This document shows positions 24,125 through 34,805 of a DNA stretch of 64,000 nucleotides, in pieces. The notes beneath the pieces were generated by a model, which worked only from the letters and a program-made list of their open reading frames with translations, did not search any database and was not told the DNA's origin. Made by a program: the position numbers and the translations under genes. The stretch comes from Nectonema munidae (Eukaryota > Nematomorpha > Nectonematoida > Nectonematidae): contig JAUIRK010000509.1 of assembly GCA_030549495.1 (NCBI GenBank), positions 1,114,501-1,178,500 of the forward strand, read 5' to 3'. Numbering within the stretch: the first letter of the stretch is position 1; each line of letters starts with the position of its first letter.

Positions 24125-25903
24125 ATGTGCCAAAGTATGGAAGACAAAGTTTTGCTAAATTGGATAGAGACTTTTGTGGGGGAAGATGTAGGAATAAAAT
24201 CGATGCAAGATTTGTTGAATAAACATATACTCCTAGATTTATTGGAAAAAGCAGAACCAAATTTCTTTAAAAACGTAGGCCAACACAAACCTTTAAAAGA
24301 GAAAGAAGAAATTGGAGTCGATATCATGAATCAAATTTTGTTTTTTTATGAAAGTGAGGTAGAGATTGTTGTGAATAAAAAGTGCATTCCTGAATCCCTG
24401 CCATTACTGATGAATACTGAAGAAATTATCAAATTTTTAAAATTGATTTTGGGCATAGCAGTCAATGGCTCTAAAAAGCATCTTCATATCGAGAACATAA
24501 TGAAGATGGAGCGAGCGGATCAAACGCTCTTGATGTCAATCATTCAAAATATTGGCGAGAGAAACTCCAAAACCCACCTATTCGTGGGCAAGGAAACTCA
24601 GGAGGAAGATGATTACGATGAAAGAGTTCTTGAGATCAAAGCTCTCAAAAGTGAAATAAGTGATTTATTGGCGGAGAAAGAAGAACTCTTTCAAAAATGC
24701 TATGAAAATGAAAATAAGATAATGCTTTTGCAAGAAGAAAACTCTCATTTAACTGTAGAGAATGAGAAGTTGTCTCGACTCATTGGCAGCAAAACAGATC
24801 TGTCTGTAGACAAAGGAGTTTTCAAAGTAAAAAAATCGAGCTCCTACGACGAAGACTACGAGGAAGAAGATGACGACAAAGATTCAAAAAGAATGCAAAT
24901 GCTAGAGAAGCAGGTAGAGGAAAGCAAAGCGAATCTTTTCAATGTTGAGAATGCAAGAGATGATTTTGCGATTCAATTAGAAGTTTGTAAAAGTGAACTA
25001 GACAAGTTGAAAGAAGAAAAAGAAAAGCTTTTACTTGAGGTATGCAGTGAGAACAGCTTGAAAGATGAAATGGATATCATGAAAAATGCGCTGAGCAAAG
25101 CGAAACAAGAAAGCGCCTCTCTTGAAAACAAGTACATGAAAAGCTTGGAACAAATTGAAAAGTATAAAAAGAAGAAGTCAAGCGTGGACGATGTTGACGG
25201 GTCTAGACCAGTGGATGAATACAAAGAGTCGATTTACAAAGAGAAGTTGGAAGGGAGTAAATTGAATGAGGAAAGGCTGGTACAGCAACTGCAAGCTGTT
25301 AGCGAAGAAGTGATGCGTCTGAGGGAAAAAGTGCAAAAGACTCAGCAACGAGCCAACAACGCTGACTTGGAGAAGAACGAGATTAGAGAGCGCAACGAAG
25401 CAATGCACAGAGACATGCAGAATTTGTTGCAAACAAGACATGGCGAATCTCATGAAAATTCACTCAGTGATTTACTTGAAGAAACACTCTTAACTTATGA
25501 CAACACAGAACACGTTTCTAATGGCGAATTACTCAACCCCACCCCAGATGATAACGATGAGGTTGTCACGATACATGAGAAGTATTTGAAAGAAGTGGTC
25601 CAATTGGTTCGTCTTTTGTGCTCAGGGGATTTTTCGCATAACGCTGTCATCATAGAAAACAGGGTGTTGAAGTGTCGCTTGGCAAGTAAAGATGAACTAA
25701 TCAGTGATTTGTTCAAAGAAATCAATCGCGTAATGCAAGCTCAAGAGTTGCACGATAATGTGATGAGTGCAGCGTGGAATAACCTCAGCTCTAATTACAT
25801 CAAGAACATCATTGAAGCAAAGTTGAGCGCTCCAAGCGGACATCTCAGTCTGTTGAACAAGCAACGTAGCGCCATGCTCAGGCCAGGCAGAAAGCTCTAC
25901 TGA
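24125..25903 (+). CDS. HOOK: HOOK-family dynein/cargo adaptor, divergent
   Basis: The single open frame of 592 codons encodes a Hook-domain protein. Residues 1-150 are the Hook domain: LLNWIETF matches the family's helix 1, IMNQILFFYE the LxxIxxYY-like helix, and FLKLILGIAVNGSKKHLHIENIMKME the strongly conserved LILGCAVN...HIQNIM segment. Residues ~165-450 are coiled coil, including LLAEKEELFQKCYENENKI, as in HOOK1-3. The last ~90 residues (SKDELISDLF, VMSAAWNNL, SLLNKQRSAML) match the cargo-binding tail, where human HOOK1 has SAWYNKSL and FLAQQR. Hook proteins link dynein-dynactin to endosomes and other cargo. At 592 residues it is shorter than the usual ~700, losing coiled coil. Two ATGs (24,125 and 24,137) are possible starts. 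No intron is seen inside. Confidence 0.88.
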   Translation: MCQSMEDKVLLNWIETFVGEDVGIKSMQDLLNKHILLDLLEKAEPNFFKNVGQHKPLKEKEEIGVDIMNQILFFYESEVEIVVNKKCIPESLPLLMNTEEIIKFLKLILGIAVNGSKKHLHIENIMKMERADQTLLMSIIQNIGERNSKTHLFVGKETQEEDDYDERVLEIKALKSEISDLLAEKEELFQKCYENENKIMLLQEENSHLTVENEKLSRLIGSKTDLSVDKGVFKVKKSSSYDEDYEEEDDDKDSKRMQMLEKQVEESKANLFNVENARDDFAIQLEVCKSELDKLKEEKEKLLLEVCSENSLKDEMDIMKNALSKAKQESASLENKYMKSLEQIEKYKKKKSSVDDVDGSRPVDEYKESIYKEKLEGSKLNEERLVQQLQAVSEEVMRLREKVQKTQQRANNADLEKNEIRERNEAMHRDMQNLLQTRHGESHENSLSDLLEETLLTYDNTEHVSNGELLNPTPDDNDEVVTIHEKYLKEVVQLVRLLCSGDFSHNAVIIENRVLKCRLASKDELISDLFKEINRVMQAQELHDNVMSAAWNNLSSNYIKNIIEAKLSAPSGHLSLLNKQRSAMLRPGRKLY

Positions 25904-26025
25904 GTCCTTACTTTAAAAGGCCAAGTCTTCTCTTTCCCATCAATTCCCTTTTATTCGGGCTTTCTTCCCACAAAAAGTTGTAAAGATGACGCTCTAAATA
26001 TCACATTTACAAGAACTCCTTCGAA

Positions 26026-26060
26026 AATAAAGCTCTCGAGACTGCATAATTCTTAATAAA
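26026..26060 (+). terminator. Polyadenylation signals of HOOK
   Basis: AATAAA occurs at 26,026-26,031 and again at 26,055-26,060, 123-157 bases past the HOOK stop codon. This is the right distance for a short 3' UTR. Confidence 0.6.
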
Positions 26061-26947
26061 GGGATTTATTTCAATCAATAACCTCTGGTTTATAAATAAA
26101 CACTCAATTTTACAGTACTCACATTTTTGCTTGAGCTCTTATTAATCGAGAACATCTGGTTTTTAAATGAACACTAATTTCTTTAACTTTCACATGTGTA
26201 GAGAGTCATGTAAAAATTTAAGTGAGTCTAACAACTCCAAAGTCAAAATATGTTGAAAACTATCTGATTGATGGAAAATATATTTAGTTCATCAATTACC
26301 CTACGGTTTAAGTTCCCAATTAGATTTGATATGAATAGATAAAACAATCTAAAATTTTTAAATATGATTTCCTACTGAAAATCTAATCTTCTTTCATTGT
26401 AACTCTCGGATTAAAACTGGAAAAGTCGTTCCACACTGATCTTTGCACAGTAAAAAACAACTCCAAATTTATCGTTGAATTTTTTCAGATCTTTTTGTTA
26501 AAAGACAGTTACTGATCTTTTTGTCATTTTCCATTTTATCATTGCAAGTTTTGGTTTCGAAGGAACCAATCCATCTTTTTGAAATGCATTAACTTTTCTA
26601 GATACTCTACTTCCAAAGGTTTAGAAATTGTGGTCACTCAAAAACCTAATAAAGATGCAGTTCTTCCCTTTTCATAATTTGACAATTTTCTTCGCAAATT
26701 TTAAAAAGACAAAATATTTTAAAAAATCTGAAAAAGTGAGACTTGATCGAAAAACTAAAGTAGCTTGATTCTAACTGTGACTCCCCAAGCCTGCCTTTGG
26801 AAGATTTTCTAATAATTCAAATTTTAGGTGTGACCTTCTAGTACAGTGCACCATCGGTTTACAAATTTTAACTCTGATTCTAAAGTTCGTATCTAAAAAT
26901 ATATAAAATATATTTAAATAAAAAATTTTTTTATATTCCAGTTCAAA
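26061..26947. other. Spacer, no gene seen
   Basis: AT-rich. A loosely repeated string (ATCAATAACCTCTGGTTTATAAAT and a similar one 70 bases later) is the only structure noticed. Confidence 0.4.
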
Positions 26948-27409
26948 ATGGCTTCGAAAGATAAAATTAAAGGCAGAAAAGCAAGAAGCCTTACTATTGA
27001 AGTAAAGAAAGAAATTCTAAAAAAATATGAAAGTGGTACTAGTGTTTCTGATCTTTCCAAAAAATATAACAAGTCAAATTCGACAATATGTAGTATTCCA
27101 AAGAACAAAAATGTAATAAAATATGCCAATGTAGCAAAAGGAGTTACCACGCTATCCAAGCAAAAAACTCCTATTTTAGAAAACGTAGAAAAATTGTTAT
27201 TGGTTTGGATAACCGAAAAACAGCTTGTTGGAGTTAGTATAAGCGAGACTATCCTATGCCAGAGAGCTAAACAACTGCATAATGATTTAACTAAAGCTGC
27301 GAGTACAAAGACGGTAGTAAAGAATTCAAAGCTAGTGCTGGTTGGTTTGACAAATTTCACTGACGAAGTGGAATATGAAAGGAGAAAAAATGCTTTTCTT
27401 TTATTTTGA
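26948..27409 (+). pseudogene. pogo/Tigger transposase N-terminus (CENP-B-like HTH)
   Basis: The frame begins MASKDKIKGRKARSLTIEVK and continues KKEILKKYESGTSVSDLSKKY, the Psq-type helix-turn-helix of CENP-B/pogo proteins. Next come STICSIPKNK and the second HTH with LENVEKLLLVWITEKQ and LCQRAKQLHNDL. The expected FKASAGWF-K-F motif is present near 27,326-27,350 but in another frame, so there is a frameshift there. Nothing of the DDE domain follows in the next kilobase. It is a truncated, dead copy. Confidence 0.8.
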
Positions 27410-28377
27410 ATCTTTACCAGAAGTGTGCAAATCAGTGAAAACGTTATCAGATAAACTTTCTTCGTAACCTATCTTTGTTTTTGAATGAAGCAAAAATTAT
27501 TAAGGCTGATTTGTGCTCTTGTAAGCAAGATGAAAAGAAGGGTGTACCTTTTAGGATTTGTGAATAACTTTATGCAATTTTAACAAGACAGAAATGCATT
27601 AATATATCAAAATTCAAATGGTTGAAAATTAACTTTAGCTCTGAAAGAACTATATGTAATAGATCTGCCAAAGGCCTTAAGTATTCTATAAATTTATAGA
27701 AAACTGCGATTTTCGCCAGATAGAATTTATAATTTCATTATATAATAAAAAAGTTAGGATACTTTATTGATAAAGGAATATCATTATAGTAAAATGATAA
27801 ATTCCTCAGTTAAAGAGATAAAATTAATAGAAAAGAATGAAAGACGTTTAAGATTTTAATTGATCAATTTAAATTCTAATATACTAAAGTAAATGGATGT
27901 TAAGTCACATGTGGTATTTGCAAAGTAAAGTGTCTATCTTGTTATGAAGATCGGATGGATAAATGGGTGAAATGATTTATGACAATCATTAAAATAACGC
28001 GTGAATAGATCATATAGCTCAACGAAGAAGCAAATAAATGTATGCATGCAATAAAAATAAACTAAGAGGACTTTTTAAAAAATATCGACCTTCCTTTTTC
28101 CTATATTATAAATGATTTTAAGCATTACATTCTAAAAATTCATTTTTTAATATATATAATTTTTAGGTTTTAAGATTAGTCCTCATTCGAGGACCATAGG
28201 AAAACCTTAAAATCTAGCATATCAATTTTACTTTATAAAAATTTGAACTATTATTTTTTAAATTAAACAAATTATATATTTAATCAAAAAGGAAGATTAT
28301 TATCAATAATTTATTAGTAAATTATTTAAAAAATGCTTTAAGATATTTGGAAGAAGTTACATTTTCTGAAAATAGAA
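27410..28377. other. AT-rich spacer, no feature recognised
   Basis: It may include decayed remains of the pogo element upstream, but no DDE motif was found in either strand. Confidence 0.35.
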
Positions 28378-28515
28378 GAAGCCATTGATATTGAAATTTC
28401 TCCCCCTGCTGATGATTTAACAGATGAAGATAGTGAAGTGAATGATGCTGTGCTTGATAAACCTTTTTTCATAAGTTTTACCCAATGATGTTGTTGGATC
28501 AATTGAAGTTATAGA
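28378..28515 (+). pseudogene. Scrap of piggyBac-type transposase N-terminus
   Basis: The translation EAIDIEISPPADDLTDEDSE, then VNDAVLD, then in another frame LPNDVVGSIEV, resembles the acidic N-terminus of piggyBac/PGBD transposases (ITPPDD...TDEDS/DGDSDDE...LPR..L...EV). It is only ~45 residues, broken by a frameshift, and the catalytic core is absent. It shows that transposase-bearing piggyBac elements once inhabited this genome. Confidence 0.5.
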
Positions 28516-28583
28516 TTTTTTTCTGATTTCCATAAAAGTAAAAAAGTCAGGCAATTGATTGGACCGAAAAACATGTTTTCTGA

Positions 28584-28672
28584 CGGTCAGACTAAACACG
28601 GCAAATAATTTTAAAGCATTATAAAAAAAGATGATTAGACTAAAAAATTCGAAAGTTTAAAAATACTTTAGG
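28584..28672. repeat. End fragment of the GGTCAGACTAAACA repeat family
   Basis: From CGGTCAGACTAAACACGGC onward about 90 bases match the reverse complement of 49,590-49,670 closely. It is therefore one end of the family seen whole at 49,155-49,666. Confidence 0.7.
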
Positions 28673-28937
28673 GGTGATGACCAATGAAATATTTTGAGGG
28701 ACTTAGAAATCTCTGACCATTGTGCTAACGAGCGTCCACAAAAAATGTCCACCATTTTTTGACCTCTTCCCCCCTTGTCAACTTTTTGCTATATCTTCTC
28801 TTATTAAATATTCCCTATTGTCGACTTTTTGCTCCCACCGTTTTGGTTGACATCATTTATAAACGAAGCCTTATGAAATTTAAAAATACTAACAGCTTTT
28901 GTGCATAGTTTTATTCAATAATGTAAATTGAACAGTA

Positions 28938-29324
28938 TTAAAAAATTGAAAAAAGAAATTGTATAAAAGCTTTTTTTTCAAGGTATTCTAAACTGACGTT
29001 GAATTGAAAAGCTGAAGCAATGCTGCAAGCAAGTTTGTGCTTACAAGGCATACATTTATGAGCAAGTACTTCTGAGCAAGTACAGACGTTTTGATCAAGC
29101 AAGCAGAATTGCACGCTTTTAGATAGTTCTTTGATACTGAAGAAACGAACGCTCTCACCATACTCCCTACATTTGAACTCAGTAATGGAATCTTCCTTTT
29201 CAACAATCGTGAGAGCATCTTCAAGATTTCCTTGAAATATGAGGTGAAGTGCAAATAAGATTTCTGCTAAGTTTTGATTATTTTCTATATACTTCTCGCC
29301 GGCTACTTTAATCATCTTCAACAT
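28938..29324 (-). CDS. ZSWIM7: ZSWIM7-like SWIM-domain recombination factor
   Basis: A compact 128-residue protein. The middle, LHLIFQGNLEDALTIVEKED plus SITEF, aligns with FLFGSSATQALDLVDRQSIT of human ZSWIM7. The block VQFCLLDQNVCTCSEVLAHK followed by CMPCKHKLACSIASAF is a SWIM zinc motif (C-x-C...C-x-H), where the human protein has CSCPAF...CKHLLAVYL. Length is near the human 140. ZSWIM7 (Sws1) pairs with SWSAP1 to promote RAD51 loading in homologous recombination and meiosis. The ATG at 29,324 has an in-frame stop three codons upstream, which fixes the start. An acceptor-like TTTTGCAG lies 20 bases upstream. The gene sits alone among transposon relics and has one exon. Its spacing between the two cysteine pairs is shorter than usual. 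Confidence 0.78.
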   Translation of the reverse strand: MLKMIKVAGEKYIENNQNLAEILFALHLIFQGNLEDALTIVEKEDSITEFKCREYGESVRFFSIKELSKSVQFCLLDQNVCTCSEVLAHKCMPCKHKLACSIASAFQFNVSLEYLEKKAFIQFLFSIF

Positions 29325-29344
29325 TTTGACCTAACGGGTTTCAC

Positions 29345-31065
29345 CTGCAAAATCGGTGTAAAAGAATTATTTCAAGAAAATATATTATATTTTTTAATAT
29401 CAAAAAAAAATTTATCCAAAAATCAATATGCTGCATTTTTACTAGTGATGAGAAGATTTCGAAAATCGTATTATTTTTCGAGTGTTTATCAAAATTGTTT
29501 CGTAAAATTTACTACCTATCCCGACAATTCGATTCCTGTAATATTTTAAAGAGATACTTATATTAAATAAGTACACTCAATCCCCACACAACCTGTGCTA
29601 AATTGCATAACAGCAAAAATCTTGTCTCGCGTGCCTCTCCTATCACAAGAATCTACAGCGCTATAATAAACATTTTGTGGTCGATACATGTACCGCATGA
29701 CCTTTTATACCTTTTTTTTTGTCTTTTTTCAATCTTTGATAGAGTAATGAGCTGTCACGAGAGGCTGTTGATCAGAGTGTTTTGAGAGGGCTAATTTAAT
29801 GTTTACGATGGCAATTTCCAGAGCAATCAACTAAAGTAATAACAGGCATACTGGTATATTAAAAGCTAGTTTTAAATAACTTTTTGAGATTTAAAATCCA
29901 TCCACACACTTTTTGGCATATTCCAAGATTTTTTTTATAATTTACACCCAACTTCCAGCTAAGGCAAAATATTCAAATCTTAAAAGATGAAGAATATTAA
30001 GTCATATTAAAATTTTCTGATAATAAAAATATTATAGTATATAAAACATTCCATTTTATATCGAAAAACCAAACAAATTTAAAAAAATAAGTTTTTGAAG
30101 AATCCAAATTAAATGTCAATTCTCAATAGGGCGAAAGAACAAAAAAGCAGAGAAAAAACCTCTGATAGTTAGATCAATAAAGAATATTTTGTGATTAAAA
30201 GCGCAAAATTTGAATTTTTTAGGACCTTTAAATTGAGAGAAAAAGAGTAGCTTAATAAAAACGTTTGAAAAAATGTTTGATAATAGAAATATATAAAAAA
30301 AAATACTTGTAATCGGTATTATATTGAATTAAAAAGTTACTAAAATTAAAAGAAAGCTCTTTTAAACTTTTCTTATACGTGTCGGCATCTTTTAGTCATT
30401 CCCGTAAAATGGGGATGATAAAATTTTGTATCAGATTCTTTGAAGAAATTTTTTATTACAATATCTAATTAACTAAAATAGTTTTTGTATCTTCTGAAGA
30501 CTTAAGTTACATTTTTAAATTTTCTCATTCATGATCTATATGGTCATTCCAGGAACAAATTCTATTTATAATAAAGCTTATAAATTTGAACTTATCGACT
30601 AATTCAAGAACTATGTTTTTTCATATTATATTCGTGTTTGGGTTAAAAGGCTAATTCCAAATTTACTTTTCGCTTCCACGTTCGACTAAAGAAAAACGAT
30701 GATCACTCCATATTTATTTTTATAAAAAGTGTAAAGTATTATTATTTTTTTAAATATAAAATTTTTTATGAGGAGTGGGGGTTCAGAAGCTATAAGCATG
30801 GCACTGGTTATAGTAAGATAGGATACATTAAAAAACTGCAAAAAAATTGAATTCCCGGAAAATAACGAAGTAAAAATTTTAAATAAAAAACTGGATTAAA
30901 CTTGTGTTAAAAAAATTAAAATTTATTAAAGAAAAAAAACATAATATTAGATGAAATAAATCAAAATGAAATCTTTTAATGTGGCCTGCCATTAAAATAT
31001 AACAAAACCATCAAACCAAAAAAATCAAGCAATTTTGAAGCTAGAAATAATAGTTGTGATAAAAT
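29345..31065. other. AT-rich spacer, no gene seen
   Basis: Short open frames on both strands have no family pattern. The frame at 29,274-29,549 (+) overlaps ZSWIM7 and is probably chance. Confidence 0.4.
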
Positions 31066-31488
31066 AAGATTTGTTTCTTTGTTGATTTCAAGAAAGCTTT
31101 TGATTATGTTAATCACATAATTCTTCAACTTAAACTCTTTAAAATTGGTATAAGAGGTCATTTCTATAATTTTTTGAGAGCTAACTATATTACAGGGAAA
31201 ATGTTATCTTTTATAATAATAGAGTCGGACTTTTTAACAATTTAGGCCTGAGTTCCTATTTAGTATCTATCTTAGGTCGCCTGCTCTTCTTGATTTATAT
31301 TAATGATATTGCAAATTAAAAATAAAAGAGACAAAATAATCTTGTTCGGTGATGATGTCATCCGGATATTAAAGCACAGATTTATTAAATGATCATAAAA
31401 ATATATTCGATTCACCTTAGCTGATTGAAAAATTGGTGTAAAGCAAATTTATTCACAATCAACTTGAACAAATCAGATTATATGTTTT
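31066..31488 (+). mobile_element. CR1/Jockey-like LINE fragment (RT core)
   Basis: The broken translation gives FFVDFKKAFDYVNHIILQLK, LFKIGIRGHFYNFLRANYI, LLFLIYINDI and ILFGDDVI (catalytic YADD replaced by FGDD), and then NWCKANLFTINLNKSDYMFF. These are reverse transcriptase motifs 3 to 6 in order. Stops and frame changes interrupt it. About 20 bases after it lies a stray satellite-A-like unit (about 31,510-31,570). Confidence 0.75.
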
Positions 31489-31880
31489 TTTGAATAAAAA
31501 AAATCTGTATTTTGAAATATCTGTTTATACCAAATTGGCTATCCTTATTTCTTCAGTGCTCTATTTTGGTTAATTCGGTTAAAAAATATATGTTATGTAT
31601 GCCTGAATATCAGTTCTATAATTTTTTTTCAAAAAATAGTTATATAATAATATAATCTTCTTTCAAGCAATCAAGATTCAATATTTATCAATCACCCTTA
31701 ACTCAGCACTCTATTTCCCGTCTACAGTAATGTAACTGACAATTATCCATACATTTATTAGAATGGAAATAAAAGCATATCTAAATAACATCATTAAATC
31801 ACAATCAAACAGCTAAACAAAACCATACATTCCATGGAAACTAAATCTTCTAGAAGCCGTAATTCATCTTCATTAAACAT

Positions 31881-33049
31881 GTGAAAAAAGCCTACTACAT
31901 ACTATACCCTCACATCCTCAACATTTTCAACGTCTGCCTTAAACTAAGCTATTTTTCAAATATTTGGAAAATATGCAAATTAGTGCTAATCCCCAAACCA
32001 AATCGCAACCTCACTTCAATCAAAACCTGGCGACCAATTTTTTTATTACGAGCCCTAGGCAAAATCATTGAAAAAATACTAAGAAAGCGCATAATCCATT
32101 ACATCTCCAAAAATAACCTAATTCACTCGAACCAATTCGCATATTTACCAAATTAGCTGTACCTAGAAAAAACACTAAATAACCATAATATCGCAATTAC
32201 CATATTTCAAGAAATCGAAAAGGCCTTCAAAGCAGCATGGCACCCTGCAATCAAAAACAATTTCATCGAGAAAAAATATCCTAAATACATAATCAAATTC
32301 GTAAACAACTATCTTCAAATGGGCATTCTCATCCTACTACATAACAACGATACATACATCCAGAAACTAACTGTCTCCACTCCACAATGGTGTAGACTAT
32401 CAAATATCCTAAGGCTAATCCTCATCAACCCCATTGTTAATTTCATCAACTTAAACTCCGACTTTGCCTAATGTTACTGTGATGATATCTTATTTACCTA
32501 CTCAAATACGCTACAACTGAACGACATCAATGATTCTGCGAATCTAATCACACAAATACAAACAATGGCCATCAACTACAAAGTCTCCTTCAATTTAGAT
32601 AAACTAAAACTTATACACTTGACAGGAAAAAGAATAACACCACTCCCACTGAAACCAAACATATCAACATCACGCACTGCTGAACCACACATAAAATATC
32701 TAGGCGTCACATTCCAATCGAATCTAAAATTTACACTTCACTTCAAAAATATCTACACAAAACTCTCACCAACCCTAATCTCTCTCTGACATACCATCTC
32801 ATATAAGTGATGTATTCATCCAAAAATCTCAAAGTACATCTACAAATCTATCATATTTCCAGTCATACAATATGGCTCACTGGCCTAGGAAAGTTAACTC
32901 AAATTCCAGAACTCACTAACGATCTCAACAAAGTATATCGCTTATATTTACTTACAATCACAAACGCATTTCAAACTACTTCTGCGTCAAAACTTGAACT
33001 TCTCACACACCCTACACTTATACCTAACCCTAAAGAAAAACATAATTAA
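31881..33049 (+). mobile_element. Second LINE, R1/LOA/Tad-like RT and C-terminus
   Basis: Frames in order read LVLIPKPNRNLTSIKTWRPI with LLRALGKIIEKILRKRIIHY (31,881-32,156), EIEKAFKAAWHP, VSTPQWCRLSNIL, CYCDDILFTY near 32,470-32,505, then FNLDKLKLIHLTGK and HIKYLGVTFQSNLKF (32,565-32,789), and QYGSLAW near 32,870. Three or more stops or frame changes break it. Base composition differs from the surroundings (more C, fewer G on this strand), which suggests a distinct family from the two CR1-like LINEs nearby. The 3' part ends near 33,049 with a Pro/Asn-rich tail. Confidence 0.75.
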
Positions 33050-33649
33050 ATATATTTATGTAAAAAATAATTTAAAAGTATTGAAATGATTATATAAGGG
33101 TACAATTATATATTTGTTATATTATTTTGGGTGCACTAAAAATATTTTTTGGGACTTATGGAAATCATTTAGAGAGAGAGGAAAATTTATTCAAAAAAAA
33201 ATTCACGGAAGGTATTATTGAAGTTTGAAGTGCACATATATATATTTTTAATGATATAAATATATATATTTACAAAATATAAAACATAATCATATAATTT
33301 ACAATCCTGAAAAAAGCAATAGCCAAAATGGCCGTCAGTTAGATTTTTCCATTGTGAAATAAAAGATGTATATCCACGCATAAATTGTTACAAATATTAT
33401 CAACTTAAATGTTCTTTTGTGAATCGTTGCGTAAAAAACTATTTTAGTAGGTACTTAATAGGTAGGTAGTAAGAAATATCTAAGCACAATCGGACTTCTC
33501 CATATGCTTGCGAAATGCTTGAAAAGATATAAAGTTGAAGTTCGAAAGAAGTGTATTGATTTGACTTGTGAATTGATTAGGAATGAAGGACTTTGGAGAA
33601 ATTGGTTAGTTGTTCAGGGAGTTTGAAGTATATAAATCTTGATTTTGAG

Positions 33650-34560
33650 GTGGTAGTTGTTCTTTTATAACATAAGGACATTAGAAATCCATGAATGAGT
33701 GATTTGTGGAGTCTTCAGCATTTTTAACACATGTAAAGCATTTATACTTTGAACGGTCATCCTTAATTGGGCAGGTGTGCTAAAGAGCAAATCTACATAT
33801 CGCTTCTTTTTTACAATTTGTATTAGTATGTCCGGAAAGGAGACACTTGCCACATTGAAGATATGAGAAAAAAGGCTTACATTTGATGATTTGCATCATT
33901 AAGAAATATGTAAAATTATTATTTTCCAGGAATGAGAATATTTCGGAGTCAATTTTAAGCACAATGATTTTTTTCCCATGTTTAATATTTTTGGAAAAAA
34001 CAAAATCTAAAACCTTACTTCATCAATCTTTTTTTATAACTTCATTCTTGTTTTAAATCATTTCAATTATAAAATTATTATCAATATTTTGTTCAACAAT
34101 AAAAGAAATTTTAGGAAGTAATAACTTGGTTCTTACATTTTTTAGAGCTTCTTCTTTTTCAAAAAATTTTCAGCTTTAACAAGGCTTTTTTATCAGGAAA
34201 ACGTAGTCTATACACTTTTTTTGTATTTTTGTTTGAAGTCACTTGAACATTGTTCAAAAGAGCTGTTGTCTTTTCGGCTAAGTCACCTATTTTTAAAGTT
34301 TCAGATCTAATATATAGAATGTTTTTTTGTTATCACTTTTATTCAATGCATCAGCATAAGTAAATAAAGACTGTGGAGATTTTTGATATTGATTATGTGA
34401 AGTTAACAACTCTTGAGAATCTTTAATTTAATTTGTCACACATGATGAATTTCTTAAGGCAACATTCACAGTTCCAACTATCTCCTTCCATAAAAAAAAC
34501 TTTTCCTACAGCTTTAATGGGAGCTTGTGTTGCAGGATAAGATACTTGAATAGTCTTTCG
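33650..34560 (-). mobile_element. LINE ORF1 (gag-like, zinc knuckle) relic
   Basis: On the minus strand the frame at 33,780-33,962 has YLQCGKCLLSGHTNTNCKKE followed by AICRFAL, a CCHC zinc knuckle (C-x2-C-x4-GH-x4-C). A second Cys-rich part lies just downstream (33,665-33,780). Upstream, near 34,170-34,220, a segment reads VYRLRFPDKKALLK. This order is typical of the ORF1 protein of CR1/Jockey-group LINEs. It is interrupted many times. No RT follows it on this strand, so it is an isolated 5' piece. Confidence 0.6.
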
Positions 34561-34611
34561 TGCTAAAAGATATAAAAAGTTGAAATATTATAAATGGTGT
34601 TTTCTATGTAC

Positions 34612-34805
34612 ATCATCATGGTTGGTTGGTTGGTTTGAGATATCAAAGCACTTTCAACCGTAAGGCTATATGATCGCATTATGCTTAAGATGGTTAATCA
34701 CAGTTTTTGTGAATTTGTTTTTAGAGTTGGGAGCCTTGGAGATCGAACCCCTGACCTTCAACTGTTAAGCTGAGAGGTACACCCTAACAACCATTGAGGC
34801 TCAAT
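34612..34805 (-). mobile_element. tRNA-derived SINE
   Basis: On the minus strand the head (about 34,805-34,733) has a Pol III A box, TGGTTGTTAGGG, and a B box, GGGTTCGATCTC. The flanking GAGCCT and AGGCTC can pair as an acceptor stem and a TCAGC/GTTGA pair as an anticodon stem. The tail continues to a (GGTT)n-like string (GTTGGTTGGTTGG on the plus strand) at about 34,620. The anticodon loop is one base short and mismatches occur, so it is a SINE or tRNA pseudogene and not a working tRNA. Confidence 0.65.

Noticed and set aside
34733-34802. Functional tRNA gene
   Set aside because: The anticodon loop is short, stems have mismatches and a SINE-like tail follows.
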